From Cyclobacteriaceae bacterium (lineage in GTDB: Bacteria > Bacteroidota > Bacteroidia > Cytophagales > Cyclobacteriaceae): a stretch of DNA of 64,000 bases. Below are positions 55,239 through 64,000 of this stretch, one piece after another. The DNA is taken from positions 1-64,000 of the forward strand of contig JAEUUE010000096.1 in the NCBI GenBank assembly GCA_016787605.1, written 5' to 3'. Position 1 is the stretch's first letter. Every line of letters starts with the position of its first letter. Below the pieces are notes generated by a model, which did not search any database, was not told the origin of the DNA, and worked only from the letters and a program-made list of their open reading frames with translations. Made by a program: the position numbers and the translations under genes.

Positions 55239-55789
55239 GGGTGAGCACCGGGAAATTTGCCAACGGAATTTCGGTAATTATCAATGGCCTTTTCAATGAT
55301 CGCCATCGCCGTCGCTTTTCCCTGGAAGTCAGGGACCGTGACCACCTTATTCTCCAGCTTTTTGTACGTCTCGAAGAATTCTTTCAGCTCGATGGTAAAA
55401 TGGGGTGCCAACTCGCTGACGTCATTGAGGTGCCCGACGCTGGCATCCTTCTCCGCCACCGCCAATATCTTCTCGTCGGCGAGCCCCTGGTCAACCATCC
55501 TCATGACGCCGATGACGCGCGAGGGTACCAGGCAAAGAGGCTGAATCGGCACCAGGGAGATGATCATGATATCAAGGGGATCATGATCATCACCCAGCGT
55601 TTGCGGGATAAAGCCATAGTTGGCCGGGTAATACACTGACGAATAGAGAATTCGGTCCAGCTTCAGCAGCCCGGTGTCTTTGTCTACCTCATACTTGGCG
55701 CGCATGCCGGTGGAGATCTCCACGATGCCGTTGACATATTCGGGAATATTCCTTCCGACGGGGGCTTCGTGCCAGGGGTGCTTGATCAT
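55235..55789 (-). CDS. ppa: inorganic pyrophosphatase, family I
   Basis: 184 residues. Metal-binding signature DHDPLD in LGDDHDPLDIMI, with KYEVDKDTGLLKLDRIL and YPANYGFIPQT for substrate contacts. It splits PPi to phosphate. Four-base overlap (ATGA) with the GT9 gene makes an odd but tight operon. A family I enzyme that removes PPi is noteworthy beside the pyrophosphate-type phosphofructokinase at 2477-3676. Confidence 0.97.
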   Translation of the reverse strand: MIKHPWHEAPVGRNIPEYVNGIVEISTGMRAKYEVDKDTGLLKLDRILYSSVYYPANYGFIPQTLGDDHDPLDIMIISLVPIQPLCLVPSRVIGVMRMVDQGLADEKILAVAEKDASVGHLNDVSELAPHFTIELKEFFETYKKLENKVVTVPDFQGKATAMAIIEKAIDNYRNSVGKFPGAHP

Positions 55790-55806
55790 GCATTAAAGGT
55801 AAGAAA

Positions 55807-55830
55807 GAACCCCGCTTGTGGGCGGGGTTC
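55807..55830 (-). terminator. terminator of the adaptor/TolC operon
   Basis: GAACCCCGC (55807-55815) / GCGGGGTTC (55822-55830); on the minus strand it follows the adaptor stop by 4 bases and runs into TTTCTT. Confidence 0.82.
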
Positions 55831-55834
55831 CGTG

Positions 55835-57247
55835 TTAGTTCTTCTCTTCGGGCTTCTCCTTGTTAGGACCACCCTTTCCTTTTTCAGCCTGTTTGATCTC
55901 ATCACCGTCTTTCAGTCGTTTCGATACGGCCAGGAACGGACCCGTGATCACCTCCGTGCTGTCGCTGATGCCGGAGAGAATCTCAATATTGTCGTAGTCG
56001 CTGATACCGGTCTTCACTTCGACCATTTTGGCCTTGCCGCCTTCGTTGATGAAGACCACGATCTTGTCGGCCTTCTTCTCGACTTTCTTGCTGGCATCCA
56101 CCACGACGCGGTTGTTGTCATTGTTGCCGCCACCTCCGCCACCCGGAGCACCTTCACCCATGGGCTTTTCGTCAGGGTTGCGTGTAGTCACCGAAGCCAG
56201 CGGCACGGAGAGGACGTTTTCGCGGCGGCTGGTCAGGATTTCCACGCTGGCCGTCATGCCGGGACGGAAGGGATAGCGGTTCCCTCCTTTTACCAGGTCG
56301 GCATATGAAGAGGAAAGGATGAGGATCCGGACTTCAAACTCGGTAATGGCATCGGCCGAAGTCTTGTCGCGGGCCGTGTTCGCGATATGGGTCACCAGGC
56401 CTTTGAACTGTTTGCCGGTATTCTGGTACGCATCGACATCGATAAGGACGCTGTCATTGAGGTGCACGCGGACGATATCGTTTTCGTTCACGTTCACGCG
56501 GACTTCCATCTTGTTGAGGTCAGCGATACGGAGCATTTCGGTTCCGCCCATGGTGGCCGTACCCACGACGCGCTCGCCTTTCTTAACGCTGAGTTTGGAG
56601 ACCACCCCTTTCAAGGGAGCCACCACCGTAGTCTTGCGCACGTTTTCACGCGATTCCCGCACCGAGGCCTCCGTGCTGTTCACGATGAACCGAGCTGCCT
56701 CCACACTTTGCTTGGAAGAGGCGAGTTCGTTCTTGGCGACCTCATAGTTCTGCTTGGCCAGCTGCCAGTCGGCCTCCGAGATGACCTTCTGGTTCCAGAG
56801 TTTCTCCTGCCGCTTGTATTCGGCATCTACGCGGGCGAACTGGGCCTCAGATCGGCTGAGGTTGGCCCTTGATGCCTCCAGGTTGGCCTTCTGCTGGCTC
56901 AGGGCTGCCTCTGACCGTTCCAATTGGCTCTGCCAGGTGTCCGGGCGGATCTTCACCAGCGGCTCTCCCAGCTTGACGCTGTCGCCGTCTTCTACATTGA
57001 GTTCTATGATTTCACCGGATACTTCCGGGGCCAGCTTCACTTCCACCACCGGCTGCACCGTTCCCGAGGCACTCACCTTCTCCACGATGGTGGTCCGTTT
57101 CGCTTTGGCCAGCTCTACCTCAATCTCCTTACCCTTGCCGATCCAGCCGGCCGATTTGGCGATGAACAGGAAGATCAGTAGGACGACAACGCCCCCGATC
57201 AGGTAATACATCAGCTTGCCCGACTTCTTGGTTTGCTTCTTTGCCAT
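55835..57247 (-). CDS. MacA/HlyD-type periplasmic adaptor
   Basis: 470 residues. One N-terminal membrane anchor (about 14-35), a lipoyl hairpin half (KVSASGTVQPVVEVKLAPEVSGEIIELNVEDGDSVKLGE), a long alpha-helical coiled hairpin (about 95-200, SQLERSEAALSQQKANLEASRANLSRSEAQF...), the second lipoyl half (VVAPLKGVVSKLSVKKGERV), a beta-barrel, and a glycine/asparagine-rich insert (about 355-385) before the last domain. The layout is that of adaptors for MacB-type ABC pumps. The matching TolC is directly upstream but no permease gene is next to it. Confidence 0.93.
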   Translation of the reverse strand: MAKKQTKKSGKLMYYLIGGVVVLLIFLFIAKSAGWIGKGKEIEVELAKAKRTTIVEKVSASGTVQPVVEVKLAPEVSGEIIELNVEDGDSVKLGEPLVKIRPDTWQSQLERSEAALSQQKANLEASRANLSRSEAQFARVDAEYKRQEKLWNQKVISEADWQLAKQNYEVAKNELASSKQSVEAARFIVNSTEASVRESRENVRKTTVVAPLKGVVSKLSVKKGERVVGTATMGGTEMLRIADLNKMEVRVNVNENDIVRVHLNDSVLIDVDAYQNTGKQFKGLVTHIANTARDKTSADAITEFEVRILILSSSYADLVKGGNRYPFRPGMTASVEILTSRRENVLSVPLASVTTRNPDEKPMGEGAPGGGGGGNNDNNRVVVDASKKVEKKADKIVVFINEGGKAKMVEVKTGISDYDNIEILSGISDSTEVITGPFLAVSKRLKDGDEIKQAEKGKGGPNKEKPEEKN

Positions 57248-57270
57248 GGATAGAAATTATTAGTAGAGGT

Positions 57271-58692
57271 TTAGTATTCAATCGGTTTGCCCTGATAGAA
57301 ATCAAGGACTTTCTTCCGGAAAATGAAATTGTACTTCGCCCGGGTCAGGTCTGACTTGGCACGGAAGAGATCATTCTCCGAAATCTGGAATTCAATAATG
57401 TTGAGAGCTCCCACGTCGAAGCGCTGCTTATTCATGCGGAAGGCTTCTTCCTGGGCATTTACCTGCTTGGTGGAGGCATTGTATGACCGAATCGCGGCGA
57501 GCGCATCGTTGTAGGCCGTCTCGATGGTCTGCCGCAACGTATTCTGAGTCTCCTTGACAGTGATGTTGGCCAGTTCCTGGTTGATTTTGGCACGCTGCAC
57601 GCCGCTGCGGGTGGCGAAACCGTTGAGAATAGGGATGTTCAGCTGCAAGGCGAAATTCCGAAACACGTTATCTTCCAGCTGCTGGTTATGCGAGTACTTC
57701 TCCGTGGTCACGTCGTTTACACTCGTGAAGACGGTCTCGCCGCTCTGGGTGACTCCAATGGGAACCTGGGAGGTCGTACCCGTTGGTATGCGCAATGAGT
57801 TCAGATCGCTGGAGTTGGACGAAACGGTTCCGGCGAGCCCGAGTCGAGGGTAATAGGAACCGCGTGCCGCCTTGAGGGCGTACTCCGCACTCTCCACGCG
57901 CAGGATGCTTGCCCGTATTTCAGGCATGGAAGAAACGGCCTGCTGATAGATGGACTCGGGATTGGAGTCGAGAATCAAGTCGCTCTCCGGAACAACCGGG
58001 ATATCAACGTCCAGGGGTTCGGATGCCGGGATCTGCATCGACTGCTTCAACTGTAGGATAGACAGGTTGAGCGCATTTTCCTGGTTGATAACATTAAGTT
58101 CATTGGTGGCTACCTGGGCCTCCTGGTTCAGTTGATTGGTCATGGCCAGGGAGCCTGCCTCCACCTGCTTCTTGATGCGGTCAAGTTGCTGCAGGCTGGA
58201 ATTGAGCTGGTACCGGGAATTGTCCAACAGCTCCTTGTTGAAGATCACGTTGATATACAACGTGACCACGTTCAACATGACATCATTCTTGGCCTTCAGA
58301 AGGTCTTCGTTGGAAGCCAGCAGGTCACGCTGGTTCTGCTTGAATGAATTCTGGATCCGGAGGCCCTGGAAAAGGGGAAGGTTCCCGTTGACCGACGGTG
58401 AGATGGCCGTTGAATTGCGGTCGACAAACAGGTTGGTCGTCGGGTTCAAGGCGCGACCGTAGTTCTTGGTATAGGCGCCGAATGCGTTGACGGTGGGCAG
58501 AAACTGTCCTTTGGCCTGCAGCAGGTTGGCTTTCGAGGTCTCGACCGCAAAAGAGCTCCGCTTGATCCGGAGGTTATTCTCCAGCGCCACATCCACGCAC
58601 TCCTTCAGGGTCCACTTCCTGACCTCCTGCGCGCGGAGCCCGGAAAGCCCGGAGATGAGAATAAGGGACACGGTAAGCAGCAATTTCGGCAT
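57271..58692 (-). CDS. TolC-family outer membrane protein
   Basis: 473 residues from the ATG at 58692, which gives a clean signal peptide (MPKLLLTVSLILISGLSGLRAQ); the ATG at 58722 adds ten polar residues. Two efflux repeats with long helices (WTLKECVDVALENNLRIKRSSFAVETSKANLLQ; QTIETAYNDALAAIRSYNAS) and RGSYYPRLGLAG, typical of the BepC/TolC class. It forms an outer-membrane exit duct. 23 bases before the adaptor gene, same strand, likely cotranscribed. Confidence 0.94.
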   Translation of the reverse strand: MPKLLLTVSLILISGLSGLRAQEVRKWTLKECVDVALENNLRIKRSSFAVETSKANLLQAKGQFLPTVNAFGAYTKNYGRALNPTTNLFVDRNSTAISPSVNGNLPLFQGLRIQNSFKQNQRDLLASNEDLLKAKNDVMLNVVTLYINVIFNKELLDNSRYQLNSSLQQLDRIKKQVEAGSLAMTNQLNQEAQVATNELNVINQENALNLSILQLKQSMQIPASEPLDVDIPVVPESDLILDSNPESIYQQAVSSMPEIRASILRVESAEYALKAARGSYYPRLGLAGTVSSNSSDLNSLRIPTGTTSQVPIGVTQSGETVFTSVNDVTTEKYSHNQQLEDNVFRNFALQLNIPILNGFATRSGVQRAKINQELANITVKETQNTLRQTIETAYNDALAAIRSYNASTKQVNAQEEAFRMNKQRFDVGALNIIEFQISENDLFRAKSDLTRAKYNFIFRKKVLDFYQGKPIEY

Positions 58693-58742
58693 ACGTATGT
58701 TCAGTTCAGGTTGAATATTCATTCGTTGGAATTTCCGGAGAA

Positions 58743-59414
58743 TCAGTCGAGGTGGATGTAGGTCACTTCCCTGACCCAGCTAAGACTCCGCAGGTAGTTT
58801 AATGTTACATCACGAATGCCCGAATCCATTTCGAGCACCAGGCAGGCAAGGTCCGATTTCCCTCTCCGGGAAACCGACATGGTGGCGATGTTGCAGTCGT
58901 CGTTGGCCAACACACTGGCGATGAAGGCAATACTGCCCTTCACATCGTCGGCCGTGATGATCACGGTATGCAGGCCCATGCTGAAATGAGCCTTGAACCC
59001 GTTGACCTGGGCAATGTTGATCACGCCCCCGCCCAGGCTTTCGCCCAGCACTTCAATGGTCTTATCCCCTTTCCGAATCCGCACCCGGATGGAGTTGGGG
59101 TGGAACGTGGAGGCATTGCCTACCGATTTGAACCGGTAGCTGAGGCCGGCCGGCTTGGCCAGTTCAATGGCTTCCTTAATGCGCTTATCGTCTGTTTTGA
59201 AGCCCATTAAGCCTGCCAGGATAGCCCGGTCGCTGCCGTGGCCTTCATAGGTCCGGGCAAAAGAGTTATAGAAGGTGATTTCTGCCTCCTCCGGGACTCC
59301 GCCCAAAATATTATGAGCTGTAAGCCCGATCCGTACCACGCCCGCAGTGTGTGAACTGGACGGACCAATCATGACGGGCCCGATCATATCAAAAACACTG
59401 CTTTTCTCGTGCAT
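58743..59414 (-). CDS. sdaAB: L-serine ammonia-lyase, beta subunit
   Basis: 223 residues from the ATG at 59414. SDH_beta domain: SVFDMIGPVMIGPSSSHTAGVVRIG, FYNSFARTYEGHGSDRAILAGLMG, HPNSIRVRI; then an ACT-like domain (about 150-220: AHFSMGLHTVIITADDVKGSIAFIASVLANDDCNIATMSVSR). With the alpha subunit it makes an iron-sulfur enzyme that deaminates serine to pyruvate. The alpha-subunit gene is not adjacent. 50 bases separate it from the TolC gene. Confidence 0.93.
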   Translation of the reverse strand: MHEKSSVFDMIGPVMIGPSSSHTAGVVRIGLTAHNILGGVPEEAEITFYNSFARTYEGHGSDRAILAGLMGFKTDDKRIKEAIELAKPAGLSYRFKSVGNASTFHPNSIRVRIRKGDKTIEVLGESLGGGVINIAQVNGFKAHFSMGLHTVIITADDVKGSIAFIASVLANDDCNIATMSVSRRGKSDLACLVLEMDSGIRDVTLNYLRSLSWVREVTYIHLD

Positions 59415-59513
59415 ATCGCTCTCAACAACGAAAAATCCCCCAAAAGGATGCCTAAATACCTTTAAAAGGCCACAAAAATAGGACAAGAGGTCTGGAAACC
59501 AAGAAGAGGTTTC

Positions 59514-60308
59514 TCAAACGGCGATAGGTGCCTTGATGGCGGGGTGCGATTGGTAGTTGACGATTTCGAAGTCCTCGAATTGGTATTCAAAAAGCGTGGT
59601 CGGCCGACGCTTGATTACCAGTTGAGGCAAGGGAAAAGGTGTCCTGGATAGCTGAATCTGAGCCTGTTCCAGGTGATTCAGATACAGGTGCACATCGCCG
59701 CCAGTCCACACGAAAGTGCCCGGCTCCAAGTCGCATTGCTGGGCGACCATATGGGTCAGGAGTGCGTAGCTGGCAATATTAAACGGGACCCCAAGAAAGT
59801 AATCGGCACTTCGTTGATAGAGCTGGCAGGAAAGCCGGCCATCCGCGACATAAAACTGAAACAACGCATGGCAGGGCGGCAAGGCCATCTTGTCCACTTC
59901 AGCAGGATTCCAGGCGGTGACCATATGCCGGCGGGAATCCGGTTTCTCTTTGATCTGCTTCAACACCTGTGAAATCTGGTCAATATGCCGTCCATCGGGT
60001 GCGGGCCAGCTTCTCCACTGTGAACCGTATACCGGCCCCAACTCTCCTCGTTCATCTGCCCATTCGTCCCAGATGGTCACCCCATTATCATTGAGGTATT
60101 TAATGTTCGTGTCGCCATTCAGGAACCAGAGCAGCTCATAAATGATGGAACGAAGGTGGAGCTTCTTGGTCGTGACCAGCGGAAATCCTTTGGAGAGATC
60201 AAAGTGCATCTGTCTCCCGAACACCGACAGTGTACCTGTGCCGGTCCGGTCGCTTTTCCGGGTTCCGTTTTGGAGAATATCCCGCATGAGATCGAGGTAC
60301 TGCTGCAT
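59514..60308 (-). CDS. thyA: thymidylate synthase
   Basis: 264 residues, exactly the E. coli length, from the ATG at 60308. Catalytic C146 lies in [10 protein letters not shown]. Folate and dUMP residues are present: [60 protein letters not shown]. It makes dTMP from dUMP with methylene-tetrahydrofolate. A TTCTTTGC box (60313-60320) lies 4 bases upstream of the start. folA is not seen nearby. Confidence 0.98.
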   Translation of the reverse strand: MQQYLDLMRDILQNGTRKSDRTGTGTLSVFGRQMHFDLSKGFPLVTTKKLHLRSIIYELLWFLNGDTNIKYLNDNGVTIWDEWADERGELGPVYGSQWRSWPAPDGRHIDQISQVLKQIKEKPDSRRHMVTAWNPAEVDKMALPPCHALFQFYVADGRLSCQLYQRSADYFLGVPFNIASYALLTHMVAQQCDLEPGTFVWTGGDVHLYLNHLEQAQIQLSRTPFPLPQLVIKRRPTTLFEYQFEDFEIVNYQSHPAIKAPIAV

Positions 60309-60312
60309 GGAT

Positions 60313-60320
60313 GCAAAGAA
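60313..60320 (-). promoter_or_regulatory. -7-like box of thyA
   Basis: TTCTTTGC on the minus strand, a shifted relative of TAnnTTTG, 4 bases before the ATG, with TTTAG about 20 bases further upstream. It implies a leader of a few bases at most. Confidence 0.4.
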
Positions 60321-60357
60321 AAGAAATTCATCCGCTAAACGGTGATCCGACAGGCAC

Positions 60358-60387
60358 AAAAAAAACCGCCCCGATGAGGGGGCGGTT
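60358..60387 (-). terminator. terminator after the lipoprotein gene
   Basis: AACCGCCCC / GGGGCGGTT stem (60364-60372, 60379-60387) followed on the minus strand by eight T. It lies 22 bases past the stop of the lipoprotein gene at 60410. Confidence 0.9.
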
Positions 60388-60409
60388 GGATGATTTCGCC
60401 GGGAAGATT

Positions 60410-61321
60410 TTAGTCTCCGTTAGCCGAAATCTGGATGTCTTTGGATCTTCCGTTTACGGTAATGGTAATGGTCGTATCACAATCGCCATTGCCGAAGTCG
60501 GTGACAATCTTCTTCGTGCCCGTGACAAGTTCTTTGGTACCTTCCACAGGGACAACCATTTTGCTCGAGATGGCGCAGGAGCGCTTGAACACGAGGGCCT
60601 TGGTAATCGTCATGACATATTCAACTCCTCTGCGGGTGGTGCCGAAGGCGGAGCCGGTAACCGTCCAGGAATCTTCAAGCGGGTTGGCCATGCGATTCCA
60701 CGTCCGGGTACGGGTAGCTGTACGGGTAGCTGTAGTGCCGTCCAGGAATGTAACCGTTACCTCTTCGGTGATGGTAAACTTGGGAGCGTCCTGGGTGCTT
60801 CCGGAGGCATTCAACTCCGTGCGGGTGCCGTCGATCTTGATGCCATCAACATAGTAGTTTTCGGTGGTGATGGTAACGGTCGATCCGGGCATGAAACGCG
60901 GGCCGTTGAACTCCACATGAATCATTCCCTTGCGTACCCGACCATTGGGTCCGGTGCAGCCCGTGCCAAAATCAATGTGGATGTATCCGTGAATGACGGA
61001 AGGCGGATTATTGTCCGCTGCAAATTCCAGGGTGACCGTGGCGCAGCTAAAACGCGTATCGCCTGCCGGCGTGATGACCCGGGAAGAACCCGCGGAACGC
61101 GCTCCGGTCAAGGTGCCTGCATCGGAGGCTACCGCAACGCCGGCCAGGTCAGAGACATCTTCCAGCTGAGCATCCATGCTGGCCTCGCTTTGGAGGTCGT
61201 TATTGTCACTGGAACTAAAGCTAATGGTCTCTTCGTCCTTACAGGAAGTAAAGAACAGGAAGGACGCCATCAGGGTGAGGACGAACGCCTTCAGGGCGAA
61301 CCGTGTTTTCATAGTTTTCAT
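60410..61321 (-). CDS. hypothetical lipoprotein
   Basis: 303 residues from the ATG at 61321 ([13 protein letters not shown]); the ATG at 61312 also possible. The lipobox LFFTSC is followed by [19 protein letters not shown], an acidic start typical of surface-directed lipoproteins of Bacteroidota. The rest is beta-rich and threonine-rich ([50 protein letters not shown]). A 12-base tandem duplication (60711-60734) encodes a short TATR repeat. No catalytic motif or family recognised. Monocistronic with its own terminator. Confidence 0.75.
   Translation of the reverse strand: MKTMKTRFALKAFVLTLMASFLFFTSCKDEETISFSSSDNNDLQSEASMDAQLEDVSDLAGVAVASDAGTLTGARSAGSSRVITPAGDTRFSCATVTLEFAADNNPPSVIHGYIHIDFGTGCTGPNGRVRKGMIHVEFNGPRFMPGSTVTITTENYYVDGIKIDGTRTELNASGSTQDAPKFTITEEVTVTFLDGTTATRTATRTRTWNRMANPLEDSWTVTGSAFGTTRRGVEYVMTITKALVFKRSCAISSKMVVPVEGTKELVTGTKKIVTDFGNGDCDTTITITVNGRSKDIQISANGD
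60711..60734 (-). repeat. 12-base in-frame tandem repeat
   Basis: Two exact copies of CGGGTAGCTGTA (plus strand) inside the lipoprotein gene, giving a duplicated TATR-type tetrapeptide. Confidence 0.85.
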
Positions 61322-61385
61322 GGTCAGTTTTTTGTTGATTTGTCCGTTAGATGCCTCCCGGGCGGCCGGGTTTAACGGCCATCCG

Positions 61386-61393
61386 AAAATTTG
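61386..61393 (+). promoter_or_regulatory. -7-like box of the DUF4159 gene
   Basis: AAAATTTG ends 4 bases before the ATG at 61398; TTTAA lies about 17 bases upstream. Weak match, but the spacing repeats that seen at ligA. Confidence 0.35.
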
Positions 61394-61397
61394 TTCC

Positions 61398-62090
61398 ATG
61401 CATTGCAAAACCCACGCCAAAATGCTGATTTCAGGCATCAGAACGGCATTTATCGCTTCCGCCCTGCTGTTCGTAACCTGTCTCCCAGCCCTGGCCCAGT
61501 TCAAAATCGCCAAGTTACGGTATGGAGGCGGGGGTGACTGGTATGCCAACAAAACGGCACTTCCCAACCTGATCAAGTTCTGCAACACGCAATTGGGGAT
61601 GAACCTGGCGCCGGAAGAAGATGCGGTCGATGTTGGCAGCCGCGACCTGTTCTCCTATCCCTATGTGTACATGACCGGGCATGGTAACGTGGTCTTTACC
61701 CCCGAAGAGGCCGAAAACCTCCGGACCTACCTGGCCGGCGGAGGATTCCTGCACGTGGATGACAACTACGGCCTGGACAAATTCATTCGCCTGGAACTCA
61801 AGAAAGTATTCCCCGAGCTGGAATTGGTGGAGCTTCCCTTTGATCATCCCATCTATCACCAGAAATACCAATTCCCCAGGGGCCTTCCCAAGATTCATGA
61901 GCATGATGGAAAGCCTGCCCAGGGTTTCGGGCTGATCTACGAAGGACGGCTTGTCGTATACTATTCTTATGAATCTGACCTAGGCAACGGTTGGGAAGAC
62001 CAGCGGATTCACAACGACCCGGAAGCCAAGCGTCTCGAGGCGCTCCAGATGGGCGCCAATATTCTTTCGTTCGTATTTACCTCCTACTAG
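61398..62090 (+). CDS. DUF4159 domain protein, secreted
   Basis: 230 residues from the ATG at 61398 (61422 is also possible). A signal peptide (about 10-34, ending LPALAQ) is followed by the DUF4159 domain: FKIAKLRYGGGGDWYANKTALPNLIKFCN, YPYVYMTGHGNVVFTPEEAENLRTYLAGGGFLHVDDNYG, YEGRLVVYYSYESDLGNGW. The domain has a class-I glutamine-amidotransferase-like fold in relatives and occurs in aerotolerance/MoxR-type clusters or alone, as here. Function unknown. It is convergent with the thioredoxin gene (2-base gap). Confidence 0.88.
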   Translation: MHCKTHAKMLISGIRTAFIASALLFVTCLPALAQFKIAKLRYGGGGDWYANKTALPNLIKFCNTQLGMNLAPEEDAVDVGSRDLFSYPYVYMTGHGNVVFTPEEAENLRTYLAGGGFLHVDDNYGLDKFIRLELKKVFPELELVELPFDHPIYHQKYQFPRGLPKIHEHDGKPAQGFGLIYEGRLVVYYSYESDLGNGWEDQRIHNDPEAKRLEALQMGANILSFVFTSY

Positions 62091-62092
62091 GA

Positions 62093-63235
62093 TTAATTCA
62101 GCACTTCGCTGAGTTTCCGGTGCAGGGCATTGCCACGGAGGTTCTTGGCAATGATCACCCCTGAAGGGTCTACCAGGATGCTGAATGGAATGCCATTGAT
62201 GTTGTAGTCTTTGGCCGCCTGCGAATCGAAGTAGCGCAGGTCGGAGACATGGTTCCAGGTGAGGCCGTCTTCGGCAATAGCCTGCAGCCAATCTTCCTTC
62301 GTCCGGTCAAGGGACACCCCGAGTATGTCAAAGTTCTTGTCCTTAAAAGCCTGGTACGCTTTCACCACGTTAGGGTTCTCGCGACGACAAGGGCCGCACC
62401 ATTTCGCCCAGAAATCCACCAACACATATTTTCCGCGGAAGGATGAAAGCTTGATCACGTTGCCGTTGGGATCAGGCAAGGCAATCTCGGGTGCCGGCTG
62501 GCCGATGGCCGTTGCCCTGACCTTGTCGGCAAAGGCCACGAAGTCTTTTCCGTACTGAACATTCGCCCATTCCTTTCTGAACTTTTCCGCGGCCGACAGG
62601 TAGACGTCGATGTGCTTGTCAGGATCGAGAATACCGGCATTCTGCAGCAAGTGAATGAGCCCCAGCGAAGGAGGTTGCTGCCTCAGGACATCCGCGGCCT
62701 GTGCTGATGCTTTGTCCAGCAGGGCCAGGTACCGCTCCTGGAGCTCCTCGATCTTCTTCTGGTCGTTGCGTTGCACGGCGCCCTGGAACTCCTGCTCAAT
62801 GGACCTTGCTTCCTCCGACTCGCGGGCACCCTGAACGATGCCCTGCACCTGTTCGATCAGGTCCATGTCGGGTGAACCTTTAACGATGGCGATGCCTCCC
62901 GCACTATTCCCGTCCACCTCGATGGTCAGGTCAGATTTGTCGAGAATCACATCCACAATCTGCTGCTGGTAGAAGTCGATCCGGTAATAGCCGGGTCCCT
63001 GAATACGAAGCTTCTTCTCAAACGAATTGTCGCTGGCCAACTGGATGGTATCCTGGGTAGTGGCCGTTTGTCCTGTCCCCTGCCGCATTTCGGTGATCAG
63101 GATGAGGCCTGACTGCGGGTAATTGACTTTGCCCCTTACGGTCACCTCATAGCCCAACTCTTCCTTCCTGGTTTCACCCGAACAACCGGACAACGCCGCC
63201 AGGGCCACTACAACGATAAAATGGATTGGTTTCAT
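62093..63235 (-). CDS. TlpA-like thioredoxin lipoprotein with DUF4369
   Basis: 380 residues. The lipobox is ALSGC (C18). A DUF4369-like beta domain (about 30-125: YEVTVRGKVNYPQSGLILI) and a helical linker (about 125-235) precede a thioredoxin fold: LVDFWAKWCGPCRREN with redox pair C280/C283 and a cis-proline loop in YNINGIPFSILVDPSG. Periplasmic disulfide reduction or quality control is inferred. The gatB stop and this ATG overlap by 4 bases, so they are cotranscribed, although the roles are unrelated. Confidence 0.93.
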   Translation of the reverse strand: MKPIHFIVVVALAALSGCSGETRKEELGYEVTVRGKVNYPQSGLILITEMRQGTGQTATTQDTIQLASDNSFEKKLRIQGPGYYRIDFYQQQIVDVILDKSDLTIEVDGNSAGGIAIVKGSPDMDLIEQVQGIVQGARESEEARSIEQEFQGAVQRNDQKKIEELQERYLALLDKASAQAADVLRQQPPSLGLIHLLQNAGILDPDKHIDVYLSAAEKFRKEWANVQYGKDFVAFADKVRATAIGQPAPEIALPDPNGNVIKLSSFRGKYVLVDFWAKWCGPCRRENPNVVKAYQAFKDKNFDILGVSLDRTKEDWLQAIAEDGLTWNHVSDLRYFDSQAAKDYNINGIPFSILVDPSGVIIAKNLRGNALHRKLSEVLN

Positions 63236-64000
63236 GCTTCCGTTAATTTCTTCAAGATCAATTCGTTTGCCTTTCGTGGGTCAGCCTTTCCGCCGGACCT
63301 CTTCATGACTTCGCCCATAAACATACTGACAATTCCGGTCTTGCCCTTTTGATAGGCTTCCACCTTGAGCGGAAACTCCTTGATGACCTCGGCCACCAGT
63401 CGTTCCAATCCCTCCGCATCTGACTCCTGTATAACACCAAGCGCTGCGGCAAGTTCCCCTGCCCCTTTAGCGGGTTGATCGACGAGAGCAGGAAGGACGC
63501 GTTGGGCCGCCGCGCCAAAGCTCACCTGGCTGGATTCCACCAGGCCAGTCAGTTCAGCCAGCCGTTTCGGCTCCACGGGCCAGTGCCCCATATCCCATCC
63601 TCGTTGGTTCAACAATGATTTCACGGGACCGATCAGCCAGTTGGCGGCCGACTTTGGTTTCACGCCAAGTTCACAGAGTCGCTGAAAGTATTCCGCGCCC
63701 TCCCGGGAATCTGAAACCGTCAGCGCGTCGGCCGGGGAAAGGGCATATTGCCCGACCAGCCGGTCATACCATTCCTCGGGCAGCACAGGCAGGTGGCTGC
63801 GAATGTCCTGTAGCCATTCCGGGGAGACTTCAATCGGCGGTAAGTCCGGGTCCGGGAAGTAGCGATAGTCGTTCAACGCCTCCTTGGTTCGCTGTGGAAA
63901 TGTTTTTCCCGTCTGCACATCAAAGCCTCGCGTCTCTGAGGTTATCGGCAACCCGGCTTCGGCCAATTCGATCTGGCGTTGGATATCATAGGCCAACGCG
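63232..64000 (-). CDS. gatB: Asp/Glu-tRNA amidotransferase subunit B, C-terminal part
   Basis: The frame is open to the window edge; about 256 C-terminal residues of GatB are present. They start in the catalytic cradle (DIQRQIELAEAGLPITSETRGFDVQTGKTFPQRTKEALNDYRYFPDPDLPPIEV) and include the GatB/YqeY helical tail that recognises tRNA (EELAAALGVIQESDAEGLERLVAEVIKEFP; FMGEVMKRSGGKADPRKANELI). With GatA and GatC it converts Glu-tRNA(Gln) or Asp-tRNA(Asn) to the amide form. The N-terminal ATP/zinc part lies outside the window. Confidence 0.95.
   Translation of the reverse strand, partial: ALAYDIQRQIELAEAGLPITSETRGFDVQTGKTFPQRTKEALNDYRYFPDPDLPPIEVSPEWLQDIRSHLPVLPEEWYDRLVGQYALSPADALTVSDSREGAEYFQRLCELGVKPKSAANWLIGPVKSLLNQRGWDMGHWPVEPKRLAELTGLVESSQVSFGAAAQRVLPALVDQPAKGAGELAAALGVIQESDAEGLERLVAEVIKEFPLKVEAYQKGKTGIVSMFMGEVMKRSGGKADPRKANELILKKLTEA

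Noticed and set aside
60311-61375. 354-codon open frame on the plus strand
   Set aside because: Antisense to the lipoprotein gene and thyA start, low-complexity composition, no signal or family; a shadow of GC-biased codons.

Overview
The window is a stretch of chromosome from a member of the Bacteroidota, most likely order Cytophagales. The grounds are a SusC/SusD pair, a DUF4249 lipoprotein with its TonB receptor, an Hc1 histone-like protein, a serine palmitoyltransferase-type enzyme, many signal-peptide lipoproteins, start codons without Shine-Dalgarno sequences, and recurrent TAnnTTTG-type -7 boxes close to start codons. Genes are dense, and only one gap exceeds 300 bases. I see no rRNA or tRNA gene, CRISPR array, prophage or intact insertion sequence.

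Layout. 1-4.6 kb: end of a UspA-domain protein (possibly an Nramp-UspA fusion), mnmE, a secreted protein, a phosphofructokinase with pyrophosphate-type signatures, and a DUF4395 membrane protein. 4.6-7.8 kb: DUF4249 lipoprotein and TonB-dependent receptor. 8-9.9 kb: GlxA/AraC regulator convergent with a metallo-beta-lactamase-fold hydrolase. 10-23.7 kb, all minus strand: a polysaccharide utilisation locus with GH3, a glucoamylase-like/GH144-type protein, a LamG surface lipoprotein, SusD, SusC, a membrane receptor ending in a transposase-like zinc ribbon and HTH, and a second GH144-like enzyme. The enzyme set suggests beta-1,2-glucan as substrate. 23.7-34 kb: site-2 protease, beta-barrel protein, a czc-type heavy-metal efflux operon with two extra genes, and a GH13 lipoprotein.

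34-45.6 kb: lysine-rich histone-like protein, two membrane proteins (one a potassium-channel relative with a degenerate filter), a prohibitin-like protein, gltA, an acyl-CoA-binding protein, rsmE, a rhomboid protease, a decayed second piece of rsmE, a two-component system, and a UspA-like protein with a STAS-less SulP transporter. 45.7-64 kb: housekeeping genes (ligA, dapA, Hc1, Spt-like enzyme, accC, maf, ppa, sdaAB, thyA, gatB) with a GT9 glycosyltransferase, an orphan periplasmic adaptor/TolC pair, lipoproteins, a DUF4159 protein and a TlpA-like thioredoxin.

Working together: the SusCD locus would bind glucan at the surface (LamG protein, SusD), cut it (GH144-like enzymes), import it (SusC) and finish it (GH3). 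The zinc-ribbon receptor, in tandem with one glucanase, is the natural candidate regulator; it is the most unusual protein here.
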